From: Sphagnum compactum
Lineage: Eukaryota; Bryophyta; Sphagnopsida; Sphagnales
Reading direction: 5' to 3'
Length of the DNA: 64,000 bases
Assembly: GCA_965153455.1 (NCBI GenBank)
Contig: OZ234493.1
Span: forward strand, 868,001-932,000
Part shown: positions 1 through 12,589 of the stretch, piece after piece
Layout of the letters: each line of letters opens with the position of its first letter
How positions within the stretch are numbered: the stretch's first letter is position 1
The notes under the pieces: model-generated
Seen by the model: the letters and a program-made list of their open reading frames with translations, nothing else
What the model was told of the DNA's origin: nothing
The model's database searches: none
Translations under genes and position numbers: made by a program

Positions 1-2718
1 AATTTCATTCCCAGTTACATGTTTGGTGCCCTATTATGTTGAAATTGGCCGTTCTCGTCCCCTAATTGGGAAACTATACAATAACTCTTATATTCCAATT
101 TGACTTTGGGCCTCTTGAGAGTAGTGAAATTTTAGGATCATTGTTTTTTGGGGTGGGGGGGGGGAGTGTTGTTGTCCCCCCATTGTAAAAGCCTTCAAGA
201 TTTTTCTTAGTGTAATTGGCTGCCACTTACTTCTGGAACTCCCTGCTCTGAAGGTGTTACACTACATGAATTACACTTGATTTTTTGTATAGGAGAATGG
301 CCTTTCTTGAGAACCTTTTGAGAATTTAGGTACTTTTCTTGAAGCAAGTAGGCCAGATGGAAGGTACGGAATATGTCGGAAGGTTTGGAATCTTGTTTCT
401 AATTGGCTGCCTCTACACATGCAAACCAATGAAAATCATTTCTCCAGCTTGCCTAATCTAAACATGAAAATTGTGGATCATCCTGCAAAATATGCTAAAG
501 CCAATAGTTGTAAGTGTGACTTAGACCTATATATTTCATTACATGTGTATTTATTTCATATTTCTTTTTGCATTTTATGACCTATGATTGAGTTTAAGAT
601 CACTCTTCACTACCATATGTTGCATGTGTACTTCTTTCACTTTCCATTTGATGAGAATGTGTATAATGTAACTTGTAGGATTAAACTGTGTTTCATTAGT
701 TTTTGGCTTGAAGTTTCAAGTAAGGAAAAAAGTTAAGAGTTGAGAATTAGTTATTTGTATTATTACCAAAAGAAGAACAATATTCTAACCCTAATCTTTT
801 CAAATTCCTTCACAAACCTCTCGAATATGTTTGAGAATTTGGAGAATTTTGATACTTACCGACATATACTTAGATGATAAACTTTGAAAAAAAAAACACA
901 TGTCCTTATCTTATCAAAAAGGTGAATGATGGTCTTTTACTCTTACTTGGGAATGAGAATTCTGAATAGCCTATATACCCTTTTCCTTACTTGAATTAGA
1001 TCTTTTGAAATCGGTTTCAGCAACAAACTGTCAAATAATTAATTATCTTTTAATTTTTAATGTTGGCACTTGGTTTTAATTTTGAAATTTTCGGCAGACA
1101 ATGGGCATATAAAATAATAAATAGTCGCTTTTCAAGGTTGTGGAAATCTAGGGTGTCGTTAAGATGGTACTTGAAGGTTTGTGATTAAAACCTGATAGTT
1201 GAACTTTTGATTTTATGTAAATTTCAGCACAGATACTAAATAATTTTTCAAAAATTTGAAAAAATGAAAAAGAATTTAATTTATGCCAAATCCATTCAGG
1301 TATTACAGTAACCTTACCTGGCCGATATATTAAAAATCAATATACTCACCCAACATGCGTACATACGATTATACTTGCTCCATAGTAATCAATAGTCCGT
1401 GTCTTGAAACCAATAGCTAGACCAGATGGGTATGAAAGTACCCAATACCAGTACCGGCTTGGAATGGGAAAGTGGAGAAGAGGGGCGGGGAAAACCCATA
1501 CCTTTTCCACCCTAAACAAGGACTAGCTAGTCTATTCAAAAGTCTATACCACACCAAGAAGACCTACTTATATTTCCAATATAAAATTCCATCACATTCT
1601 TAAACTGTTGTTCACCTGAGAAATTGGACCAGAGCCGCCTACTCCTTCCCTCACACAAGAATTCTTGGATTAATATTAAAACAGTTAGGTTAATCCATAG
1701 CTTCTTTCCCTGACCACAGGGATCTAGTCTAGAAACTCTGGCTTCTTCCTTTTTGGTGCTCTTATCTTCAAGAATTGACATAGACAAACCAAGGATTTCC
1801 AGTCTTTTCATATTTATCTTCATATAGTTCCAATTTCTAACTTACGGTACGCAAATTCACCCTCTAAAAAGTATTGTTTTGTTTTGAAACTTAGTAGTGT
1901 GCCATATATATGATGTTATAATTTCGTCAAAATTTGCCTCAAAATAACAAAATTGGTTCAAATTAAATTAGAAAGTAACATTGTCCAAAATATCCTGGAT
2001 TTTTTTACAAGAAAGGGATAATTCACTCCCCAAAAAAACATTGATTATGAGGTATATGGCCAAAAAAACAGTGTTTTATGAGGTATATGGGGGTTGATCA
2101 ATTTGGGGTTTGAAGGGTTCAGGGTTTAAGAGCCAAGTCGTTAGGGTCCAGAGTAAGTGTGTAGTTTGTACCAAATGTACATGCACCTCCATTGTCACCT
2201 CAACCTGACAAACTTCTGCCCACGGATAACACCTGATTCCAGTGTACTGGCTAGTCTTTTAAATAACCCTTTACAAAAATGACGACTACCTATTATGACA
2301 AAATCTGTATGGGGATGCGACAAAGAAAATACTGTTGCTTACATCAAGCATGCTTTCAAGCAATGTCACAGTAAAGTTGCTAGTTCAGAGGTACCACCAG
2401 GATTCAGGGATTGAGCATCTCAGAAGTAATCTAGATGCTTGTTGTCGATGTTCTCGTGAGCATCCGGTATATCTCAGAAGGCACAAAATATCCGGTATAG
2501 GAAATGTGGACACAAGGCTAATTCAGAATGTGGCTTTGGCTACAGAGTGTTCCAGTTGCAGTTTTTGAAAACTATGTGTCAATGGGCTTAGTCAATGAAC
2601 CCCTGACCTCTGATTGTGGTGGCATTTGATGGCAAGGATCAATGACTGGAAAGTCATTTCTACTCCTTGTTCTTTCCTTCCAGTTTTGTTTCTCTGCACA
2701 TTTTCTGCAGTTCCCCTC
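1..2718. other. AT-rich intergenic sequence, no gene recognised
   Basis: No open frame here shows a recognisable domain. The longest frames are short (95 codons on the minus strand near 1536-1823, 77 codons on the plus strand near 2335-2568) and carry no family motif. A run of ten Gs lies near 155-165. I see no RNA gene or repeat array. Confidence 0.6.
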
Positions 2719-3007
2719 TCTCTACTAGAAGCTAATTGAGTGCTGCATATGACCTCCAACCAAACCTCCGTAAAAATGGAGAAAAACCAAACTCTATCTT
2801 TGACAGGGAACTAGCAGTTCAGAGGAGGGAAGTGTCAGCATTTTCAGGGCACAAAGTTCTACAACCTCAGTCTATCACCATGCATATATGTAGCATCGTT
2901 TCTTGAGATACATGGTCTAAGCCATCATAAATGGCCAAGTGACACTTAAATAAGTGATTTCTTGTTGTATTCTGGGTGCTGTCAGTGGTAGGATTGTTGC
3001 AAGATGA

Positions 3008-3571
<564 letters not shown>

Positions 3572-3644
3572 TTAGGGTTTGCATGTTTGTAATATTGGGT
3601 TTGGAACCCTAGCAACTGGTCCCCGTTCACTAGGGGGTTAACAT

Positions 3645-4074
3645 GATGGTTCTTGCATTTTGTTTTCCTCCTTCCTTGTTTGCATTTTCTTGTGTTTTGA
3701 TTACTATAACATTGATTGAGTTAATTATTCTTTACGGGCTGTATGGCATTAAAGATTTTGATCATTGTTCATGATCAACATCTTTACGGGCCAATTGGCA
3801 TTAAAGAACTTGCAACTATCTTTGTTCTAAAAATTTGATGGTTCTTGCATTTTGTTTTCCTCCTTCCTTGTTTGCATTTTCTTGTGTTTTGATTACCATA
3901 GCATTGATTGAGTTAATTGTTCTTTACGGGCTTTATGGCATTAAAGATTTTGATCATTGTTCATGATCAACATCTTTACGGGCCAATTGGCATTAAAGAA
4001 CTTGCAACTATCTTTGCTCTAAAAATTTGATGGTTCTTGCATTTTGTTTTCCTCCTTGTTTGCATTTTCTTGTG
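3645..4074 (+). repeat. 192-bp tandem repeat, two full copies plus a partial third
   Basis: A unit beginning GATGGTTCTTGCATTTTG starts at 3645, 3837 and 4029, giving a 192-bp period. The first two copies are nearly identical and include the phrase TTTACGGGC twice per unit. The third copy stops after about 46 bp. The repeat sits directly after the RPT2 fragment. Confidence 0.85.
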
Positions 4075-4204
4075 AAGTGTGTGGTTCTTAAATGCATGTG
4101 CAGAAATTGGCATTGTAGTCTGGTCTACTTGAAAATAACCATAATCTTTCAAAGCAGGTGGGACCATTGTGCCCATTTATGTTCCAATCTAATTTGAACT
4201 TCAT

Positions 4205-4600
4205 CTCTCTCATTTACAGGAGATTTACAGGCATATGGAGGAATATATGGTCTCTTAGGGCTATTCACTGAGGTGGCTATACAAACAGGGTGTCAATGAT
4301 TTTACTGAAACTAATTACTGTGTTGTGCAGGCCTCTCTCCATGCTGCAAATAACAAGAGGGAGCTGCTATCTTCAATAGAACAAGACTGTGAAATACAAT
4401 TGAATCCAATGGCACCATACAGAAGACTGCCACTGTCCCAATCTTGGCTGGCATTTACTTTGGCCCAAGTCACAGCTTCCAATATATAGAGCTTCAGCAG
4501 GAGTTGATGAGGGCCTTGGATCAGATTGTAGTTCAATGGTTGTTGCAGCTACCATGGCAGCAACTGCGGTCCCCACAGGCTGTCAACTAGGCCTTCCAGA
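4205..4600 (+). other. Exon-like stretch of unknown origin inside the fragment cluster
   Basis: Two AG acceptor-like sites (near 4219 and 4330) precede short open stretches. From about 4393 to 4588 one plus frame stays open and includes VPILAGIYFGPSHSFQY and ELQQELMRALDQIVVQW. I do not recognise the family. Given its neighbours it may be another captured exon, but that rests on context alone. Confidence 0.25.
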
Positions 4601-5034
4601 TTTTGGAAGTTCCTTTCTTAAAGAAAATATGAAACAAAAAATCAGGCATTTCTTTACATGTGGTCTAGCTTTAGATGCTTCGAGATTTCCAGCCCCTCCT
4701 CTAAGCCTACCGGCCTCATGACACGAGCCTCCAATCTGGAAGGGCCTAAAGCCAGACCCTTCTCCTAGTTTTGAGCATACATTTGCTTTTGTGTGGTTTT
4801 GATTGTTTCTTTTACTTTTTGACAATGGTAGTGACTTCAGCAATAACCCATATTCCCAACAGCTTTATCCAGCTTGGCTTAACTAGACAATGAAGCTGGA
4901 AACAATGTGAGTAGAACTGCCTTTGCTTCTTGAAAGCACTTGAACCAATGTTGATTGGTTAAATCCTCCAGCTCTTTCATCACATTGTATGTGTTGCTGC
5001 TGCTGCTGTTGATGGCAATGTTTTTTATGTGTAG

Positions 5035-5106
5035 AATAATGGAGAATTGCAACTTAGTTGGCCAACTTCCAGCAGATGTTCTAGGCTATCCAAACCTGGA
5101 GGTCTT
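5035..5106 (+). pseudogene. Single LRR exon of a receptor-like kinase
   Basis: The stretch lies between a TGTAG acceptor and a GTAAGT donor and is exactly 72 nt long, the classic length of an LRR-encoding exon in plant receptor-like kinases. It reads MENCNLVGQLPADVLGYPNL then EVL, which fits the plant LRR pattern (N-x-L-x-G-x-L-P). No neighbouring LRR exon or kinase exon was seen, so it is an isolated captured exon. The 72-nt length with matching splice borders is the main support. Confidence 0.6.
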
Positions 5107-5247
5107 GTAAGTATCAAGTACCCCCCCTGAGTTTCTCTTTCCCTGATGAGATCTGTCTCTGGTATTTGTTTTTTCCCGGAAAAAGCCATAAAAATCTCTA
5201 TCTCAGAAGTCGTATAACTGAAAGTTTGAGTGATCTGCCTGCTGCAG

Positions 5248-6404
5248 TGTCCTGATGATCACCAAAGGAGATGTTGTAGGACCTGCGCTAGAGTTTGAGC
5301 ATGGCATCAAGCAAGAGATGGACGTGAAGCCTACTATCAGACTGGAGGTGAAGCCAACCTTCCAAGTAGAATCCAAGGCAAGCAAAGGCAACCACAATTT
5401 CAGATCTGCTGGCCAGATTGTGCAGGAGCAGCGAGGAAAGTAAGAATTTCTTCATTGACCATTTTGTTTGGCTGATGCACTGTCTGTTAGAGTTCCAGTT
5501 GAGATATTCAGATGTCTCTTAGGAAGTACCTTTGCAATCTTGCAGCAGTGCTGATCTGTCATTGAACAATGGGTGGTGCTTTGATGTGAATTTTATTGGT
5601 GGTTGTAGTGCTGCACCTGCTTCGATGATGGGTATCTCAAGGAGAATATACCCACAACACTATCTCTTAATCCATATCAAGGAAACTGGACAATCAAAGT
5701 GCGGGTGACCAGTAAAGGACCTCCGCGCTCCTTCAAGAATGCACGAGGGGCAGGCAATGTGTTCAACGTGGAGCTCACTGATGAAGATGTATGCCCCTAC
5801 GTCATTCTTTCTCGTGTTTTTTGTCACTATGTGCAATCTCTATTGTCTCCCTGTAACTAAGGCCCAAGCTTTATGTTTTTGTCAAATGAAACTTTTCTTC
5901 AGGGAACACAGATTCTAGCAACCATGTTCAAAGAGGCAGCTGACAAGTTCTTTGACAAAGTGCAATTAGGAAAGGTGCAGCATACATACAACCATTTCTT
6001 TTAGTGGACATTATAGTGTGGTGCTTTCTACTTTTTGGAAATGGTTGTGACTGCGCTCATTCCTGTCGTGTTAGTTTTGGTTTCACTGCTGAACTTACAA
6101 AGTGGCGTGTTTGCAGACTACGATGACAGGGCTTCCTCATTCCCTTTGTAGACATGTGCTCAAGCTAACCTAGTTTGTGCAATCTGGCCTAAAGTGCAGG
6201 TGTACTTCATAACCAAGGGCAGCCTGCGAGTTGCAAACAAGCAGTTTTCAAATGTGAATAATGACTATGAGATGACATTGAATGCCAACTCTGAGGTTGA
6301 AGAAGTTCATGAGGATGCAGCCTCCATCCAGATGCTTGCCATGAAGTACAAATTTGTGAAGATCAATGCATTGGGACCATACGTCAATGGTAGGGAACTT
6401 GTAG
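5248..6404 (+). pseudogene. RPA1: Replication protein A 70 kDa DNA-binding subunit, N-terminal/DBD-A fragment
   Basis: RPA70 is the large subunit of the heterotrimer that coats single-stranded DNA in replication and repair. Four exons with GT-AG borders are readable: 5248-5439 (end of the N-terminal domain and linker, starting VLMITKGDVVGPALEF), 5609-5788 (start of OB-fold DBD-A, with LSLNPYQGNWTIKVRVTSKG), 5903-5974 (ILATMFKEAADKFFDKV) and 6200-6404 (VYFITKGSLRVANKQFSN, then the rest of the first OB strand set). All four frames are open and the splice phases look normal, so this piece is well preserved. DBD-B, DBD-C with its zinc ribbon, and the start of the gene are missing. It is a gene segment rather than a gene. 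Its flanks belong to unrelated genes. Confidence 0.85.
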
Positions 6405-6929
6405 GTATGTCTTTTTATATTCACCTGCCTAGGTTTGCAAGTTGTTTTGTCCAAGTAAATCTGTGGCCTCAAGTCCAATTAGACTCGATGTATTCCTGTG
6501 CATGTAGCAACACTAGTTTTAGATCACCATCCCAGTTGACTTTGATATGCTGATATAAGCCTGCCTGCTCAGTAGGTGTAGAATGTGGGAACTTATCTCT
6601 ACTTCTGACTGTCTAGTGTTCCAAGTAGGACAAGTGAGCACAAACAAAGTAGTTGAACTGAGAGAGGGTCAATGTGATAGAGGGTTTCGCATTGAGTGCA
6701 TTGAACACATGGTTTGTGCCTTTTCTCTTCCATCCACGCATGTTAGACATAGACTCACAATTTTCTCTGATGCAATGTTGATGGATACCCATTCTTATAC
6801 AAACAAGTCTCGGTGAGTAGTACCATTGTGAAAAATTGACTACCAAATGTGCCATTCTTGGGAAATTTCTGTTGCAACTCAGGACCCAGTGTTCCTCACA
6901 ATGTTTTCCTGTGAACTGATATTATGCAG

Positions 6930-7100
6930 GGAGAATGTGATGGCATTTGGGTATGGAAGCGCGTCAATCAGCTATTTAACTGGCTGCCTCTTGCTGCTGT
7001 CGTAGAGAGAAAAATCAGTTGCATGCATGGTGGTATTGGAAGGTCCATCAACTATGTACAGCAGATTGAAGATCTGAAACGGCCCATTACTGTTGGCTGA
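6930..7100 (+). pseudogene. BSU1/BSL-type kelch phosphatase catalytic exon fragment
   Basis: BSL proteins are plant PPP-family Ser/Thr phosphatases with N-terminal kelch repeats that act in brassinosteroid signalling. After a TGCAG acceptor, one exon reads through VNQLFNWLPLAAVVERKIS, the PPP-family histidine motif CMHGGIGRSIN, and then a conserved segment ending KRPITVG. A TGA follows at 7098-7100 where the family continues. The histidine loop normally helps bind the catalytic metals; the metal-binding loops before it and the acidic segments after it are absent. Only this exon is present, so it cannot encode a working enzyme. Identification rests on the continuous match around the CMHGGIG loop. 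Confidence 0.8.
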
Positions 7101-7985
7101 ACTTCTTGGCTGTTTTTAAGTTGAGGAGGGTGGTATGGTGTGTACTGATAGGTAGGGGCCTTGCCCTCTGCCCTTGATGTTTTCTCCAGCCGAGAGAAAA
7201 CAAACCCAGAGAAGCAGAAGGCAGAGCCATTGCATCTAGTCAGAATATCTTACAAATTACAACATGTGCATTATACTATTTTAGCCTATTTTGGCTAACT
7301 AATGGTAATTTAAAAAATTGTGAATTTACAACTTGAACATTGTTTACTGTCCAACCATGTTTTTTCTTTTGACAAAGCGCCAATGCATATGCCAACTCCA
7401 ATTTACTTGCCAAGTATTGATTTGAACATTGAAGTGATTTTTTAACTATATTTTTTTGAACTAGACAAATCTGCACATTGGAGATCATACCTCCAATGCA
7501 CAACATCTACCTTGGACACTACCCCATGCACAACAAATGTTAGCATTATGTTTGAACATCATGAAATCATTGTTAGCCCTAAACTCACACATTTCATATA
7601 CTGATGAACTACAAACTGCTACAAACTGCATGAACTTTACCTAGACCAATTAGATGTGCAGACTGAAAAATCAGAAGTATCAGCCTAATGTGCAAAATAT
7701 GCTCCTTGTTAGGTTCCTATTCACACCCTTGTAAAGAAATAAAATTGGTTGCAACTATCTAAAAGGTACCCCAGAGTAAATGAGGGTTTGTACTATACAT
7801 GGGAATTGGCAGTTACTAAATGCTTGTGTGTGGGCTCAACATGTTCAAGTTCAAACTGCAAAGGTTGTTAGGCTTTCCCTAAAAACCAACTTTTCTAGAC
7901 TTGGAAGAGTAGAAGCATTGGGGAGGCTTGTGGCATAACATAACAATTAACATTTCTAAGGCAAGACCAACATAAGGCTAGTTGT
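7101..7985. other. Spacer between fragment cluster and CACTA-like gene
   Basis: Apart from the hairpin at 7178-7202 described with the candidate Helitron end, this stretch holds no coding signal I recognise. A left terminal CACTA repeat matching the right end at 18698 was looked for here and not found. Confidence 0.5.
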
Positions 7986-8180
7986 TTGAGTAAGGTACAG
8001 ATGGAGCATGACGAAAATGCAATCATCAGTGATGTTGATGGTACAGTGGCTCACGATGAAGGACCAGTGGATGCTGATCCCGAAGAAACAACGCCAAACC
8101 CCTACATTTTAGCACGTAACATGCGCGTTGCTCAACTCAAACAACGACTTGCAGAAGTTGAAGGAAGCGCCCAAAAATTG
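7986..8180 (+). CDS. Possible N-terminal exon of the CACTA second gene
   Basis: An open frame starting at ATG 7986 encodes an acidic segment followed by ARNMRVAQLKQRLAEVEG, a short helix-rich motif that resembles the beginning of Ptta/En-Spm type proteins. A strong GTGAGT donor lies at the end (8180), just before the in-frame TGA. No TATA box is obvious upstream. The link to the gene parts farther downstream is inferred from orientation and type of sequence, not from proven splicing. Confidence 0.35.
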
Positions 8181-8609
8181 TGAGTTCTTCTTAGACTTGT
8201 CTTCAGGTGCATAAATGGAGAGGCCCATATAAAATTAGTAATGGATCGTGCAATCTCCATTGCCTACACTGTATGAAAGAGTTTGGAAGTCCGACTATGT
8301 GCGTGAGATTTGTGTATACGCCTACCAAATAGTTTGAACACGCTTCAATAATCTTTGTTCTAGTGTTAGGTTGTAGCTACTCTCCGAATTCCAATCTATT
8401 CTAAAATTTTCATGGGGTTAGGGTTTAGGGACTGAAATCGATGTGTTCGGTGCTACCATGAAATAGGGTTTCTGGTGATCTTTTACTACATGCATAGCTT
8501 AAAATTAGGTTTGTATGCTAGTTAGTGGTCATGTGCTTATTGAGACAGTCTTAATCCAAACTAATTACTCCTTTGCTGTATTTTGGAAACACTCGGTCAC
8601 TTGGCAGTC

Positions 8610-8930
8610 GTCACTTCATGAACTCAGCAACCATGCAAGGGAGGAAGAAGACAAGTAAGAAGTCCACCCAAAAGGTGGTGGATGGGAGAACGCTTGGACA
8701 CCAAAGCAAGAGGAGGAGCACTAGGAATGTTGGAAAACCACATCGTCATGTGGTGGAAGAGGAAGGGTCGTCGACATCAGCAGCATCTAGTGAATGCGAC
8801 ACTTCATGTAGCAGCGACTACAACTCAAATGTAGAGGAGTCAGAAGGTTCTGAGCTACCAGTTGCATCTTCAATTATGAAGGAACAGAATAAGGCACCTA
8901 GCAAACGGACCCCCACACCAAATGTAATGT
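8610..8930 (+). CDS. Possible second exon: basic then acidic/serine-rich linker
   Basis: The frame read here runs from about 8573 to 9031. It encodes a basic patch (GRKKTSKKSTQKVVDGR, then SKRRSTRNVGKPHRHV) followed by a serine- and glutamate-rich stretch. This pattern of a basic nuclear-type signal plus acidic linker is common in the N-terminal half of Ptta-like CACTA proteins, but nothing in it is diagnostic. A run of Cs at about 8935-8951 marks where coding quality ends. No conserved domain was seen. Confidence 0.35.
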
Positions 8931-11102
8931 ACCCCTCCCCCCCCCCCCCCCATCAAATATTGTTTTTGAGGTCCATTTTTATGTCAAAGATACTAGAAGT
9001 AACAACATTATTGAAGGCACAATATCTGTGAAATTTGTGACTGGTCCTATGAGCCTTGCTAGTCCGTATTGAGTTGAAGTTTATTCTAGCAAATGAAACT
9101 GAAGCAGAATAAAAACATGTAGGCAAGATCTACAACAAAACAGACAAACAAATTCTGGTAAAATGTTAACAAACATTAAAATGACTCCCCCCCACAGGCT
9201 TTGTGACTCAGCCTAACTCTGTGCCCCGAGCTCCCTCCCTCTGTGTCTGTTGTGTGTTTTCTTCTGCAATCTGGTACTATGTGATTTTGTGTCTTTTGTT
9301 GCAATTTTGGTGTCTGATTTTGGTAGCCTAGTATGTGATTTTTTGTTTCCTGGTGTGCAATTTTGTGTTTTCCTATAGTCTGGTGTGTGTGATTTTGTGT
9401 TGTTTGATGCAATCTCATGTGTGTCTAATTGTTTTTTCCAACAATCCAATCATCCAAATGTCATGTTTTTGCTGCAGTAGTGTATTGTTTCCTTACAAAT
9501 TCCTTAAAGATTTTCAGAGATCTTTTTTTTGTTTTATTTTTTACAGATGGATTGTTTTGCTAGTGATTTGAGGGGAAGGATCATGGAATTAATGAAGAGG
9601 GTGAGATGGGTGGCAATACCTCACTCTCTTTGTTTTTTTTGGGTCACCTAATTTACACATGGTCTCATCATATTTTGTGGGGTCTTTGGTAGCTCTTTTG
9701 CAGTGTCTGTCGTACATAGCATATATAGGTCATGAAAGGGTGAAAAGATATGATCATCAATCAGTTCAAGTCAGTTAGTCATATATGTAGTCGGCAGGCA
9801 AAACTTCGGTGTCATTCTTCTTCTGTCATGTTATGTATATGCTTTTTAGCCACACAGTGGAACATTGTCCCAAAGCTTATTTGATGACGACGATCTAGGA
9901 GCATGACGGACTAAACTTCCAACTCAGTTAAAATTCTCCAGAGTTGCACATGGATGGTCAAAGAGATAAGGTTCATCTTGGCTCTAAAAACTTACGTTAT
10001 TCGGTCAAAGAAAGAGCTCAACTCAAGCTCCACATAAGGTTATCAAAAAAGCTGCTAACAAGTTCAACTCAAACTCCACATAGCATTATCAAAGAGCTAA
10101 AAAACTCAAATCTGGATCACAAGCTTTGGGTGCTTGTGGGTTTTGATTTGCAGGGTTTATTTTGTTTTGGGTGCTTGGTGGGTTTTGATTTGCAGTTTTG
10201 TTTGATTTTGGGTGCTTGTTGTTATTCGTGTGCTGTGTTGTCTTTTTGTCATTATGATTGGCACTGGACAACAAACAATATGGTAATCTGTACAAAAATG
10301 TACAGTCAACTTCAGCTTGAATTTACTCAATTATCAGTCAGTGTATAAAGGTGAAAAGGAAGGAAGGAAGGAAGGAAGGAATAATAATGTAAATATTGTT
10401 AAGGGGTTTTCTTTTGGGGACAAGAGTGGTGATGATGGATGTCATCTTAAATCAAAGGGCATCAACATATCCAGGCCATGATGATGAAAGGTAGACAGAT
10501 TTGATTGATAGATTGACTGTTTGTTTGTTTGATTGATTGATTAATTCATGGATGTATGACTACTTTGTAAGACCATTTCTAGTACTTTCTAAGTACACCC
10601 ATCATGTTTTATTATGAAAAATGACTGTTGTATTTCCTGGGTTGAACATTGAGCTCCTTTGCATCGTTCCTTATCATATGTGGACTTGGTGCACACCTGT
10701 TTTGCATTCACCATCATATTTGATATAACACAAACAGAGACAAACAAAACTTTCTTCTCTTCTTTCTCTTCTGACATCATATCTGAACTGAATGTTGCAT
10801 TTTATCCCCTTCCAAGATTCCTCAAGAAGCAGTGACATTGCATCTGATTACTGTAGATGCATTATTGTGAAGATTGTAAAGAGATGTGATGCTATGTGGG
10901 CTTTTGTGCCTGAAGAATGTGAAGAAGTATAATTACCAAACTAGAATTGTCTCCCTAATGAGTTTGCAAATCAGTTTTTTCTTTAGGGATTGCGTGCTTG
11001 TCTTACTAGTCCAAATGCCCTGTTTGTTACAGGAGAACTGATATGTGCTTACTGGCCCTTAAACTGCACATTAGAGATGGCCACTTGTAGAATATCTAGT
11101 AT
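8931..11102. other. Non-coding stretch with simple repeats
   Basis: This stretch contains a TG-rich degenerate repeat near 9240-9420 built on GTGTGATTTTGTGT, a short degenerate GGGTTTTGATTTGCAG duplication near 10138-10196, a (GGAA)n run near 10356-10380 and a TTGA/TTGT-rich run near 10500-10545. If the flanking CACTA exons belong to one gene, this is intron sequence. No gene recognised. Confidence 0.5.
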
Positions 11103-12150
11103 TGTTTTCTGGGTTTACATGTTACAGCACATAAGCTCCATAAATTTGGAAATGGAAACATAAAATGGGGCCCAGTTAAAAAGGTAATTGCCAATACTCA
11201 TTTTTCAGTCTTCAACATTAAGTCTCTCAACTATGATAGAAGGCTTAGGCAAGAACACCTTAATTCTTCAACTAGCCTCTGTCCATTTTCAGATAAGGGG
11301 GTAATTTATGTTATTTACAGTGTCAATAATAGTAGAATGCTATATGTTGGTTCCACATGTAAGTCTACCTTTGAGAGATTCCAAGAGCATATAAGAGAAG
11401 CTAAAAGATTGTCTAAATTTGCTAGTTCGTCATTTGATTTTAAGCCACTATATGCTGCCATTGCTAAAGAGGGTTCCATTCCTTCAGAGTTTTTCATATT
11501 GAAAAAGTAGATGGGAATTTCTTTGATTCTGGAGGTCGTTTTGCTCTGAACTTGTTTAAGGTTGTTGCCTCTCAATTGGAAAGAAAATGGATGAGTATTT
11601 TACACACTTTCTTTCCAAAGGGTTACAACCTAGAAGGCAAGTCAAACAATAGACGTTCTCCTAGGGTACATAAAGCTTCTGCAATGTTGTGGAGAAAGGG
11701 CAGCAAGCCTTCATTTGCTCGTCCTTTTAACAATGTTTGGGTTCCTCTCAATGTTCTTCCTAATGTTGCTGTAAGTTTACCTCCTCCTTCTTCGCCAGTT
11801 TCTGAGGAGACTGGTTCTCCTTCTGATGATGTGAAACCAAATCATAGTGGGATCCCTCACCTTTCTCCTCACAGATTTTTTGGCTACAGAGATTACAATA
11901 GAAGGCTGGTTTTTCCTTTCTTCTCTTATGTCTCAAGGTAAGTTTTCTATTATTTTTCTCTCCAAGTATAAGACCAAGAACTTGGTTCGTATGCTTCTGT
12001 TACTGTCTGAGTTTTCTCCTTCTGTTCTCGGTCTTGATGTTGGCCATGTATTAAGTGAGTGGAAGGCCAAAGTTCTTTTGTTTGTACAGAAGAGGACTCG
12101 TGATTCCTTAGTGGTTCAAACCTCTTCTGATTCTTCTTTGTACAGAGGTT
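11103..12150 (+). pseudogene. GIY-YIG endonuclease module, copy 1 (degenerate)
   Basis: In one plus frame, SLNYDRRLRQEHL is followed by the GIY half (GVIYVIY), the YIG half (MLYVGST), the helix with catalytic Arg and His (FERFQEHIREAK) and LYAAIAKEGSIPSEFF. A stop at 11508-11510 follows an A-run. One frame over, the domain continues with the catalytic Glu and Asn helix (LERKWMSILHTFFPKGYNLE). So all the usual GIY-YIG nuclease positions (two Tyr, Arg, His, Glu, Asn) are visible across one frameshift. A proline/serine linker and a segment with GYRDYNRRLVF follow, then a second frameshift near 11935 into SQGKFSIIFLSKYKTKNLV. GIY-YIG domains in eukaryotic repeats are typical of Penelope-like retroelements. 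No reverse transcriptase is evident here, so that assignment is inference. Confidence 0.7.
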
Positions 12151-12589
12151 GAGGTTGCTGGTATTAAACATGGTGTAGAAAGGGATGGAGAACTCACAAG
12201 CCAATGATGGATCCAGTAGGTGTGCATTGGACCACTTCCGTATTCCAGACACATGGGTCTGTGGTGTTGTAGGGGTCTTGGTAGTTCACTTTTTCTTGAT
12301 TTCCTTTATCAAGATTGGAGGTTTTTGCTTGAGCTGGTAAACATTTCTTTAAATTCAGAGCTTGCAAAGTCTATCACTATTCTTGGAAATTATTGCCTTT
12401 ATCCAGAGTGTCTTCAAGCTTTCAGTTAAGATCTAGAATTGTGCCCTTTTTGTTCATCAGAGTTTTTCTTTTGTATCAGGTTTTCTTTCATGTCCAGAAA
12501 TAATCTTATAAATCTCCATGATTTCAGTAATGCAAATATGAAGTGGTTTTCTTTCCGGAATTTGCTGATCATGCTGTGTTCTGTAAAGG

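Noticed and set aside
6583-6816. Possible further RPA70 exon (frame with VGQVSTNKVVELREGQCDRG)
   Set aside because: No convincing match to DBD-A/DBD-B and no clean acceptor; left unassigned.
7511-7520. CACTACCCCA as left CACTA terminus
   Set aside because: It matches the right end only in its first six bases, and the preceding bases do not match the AAT at the right end.
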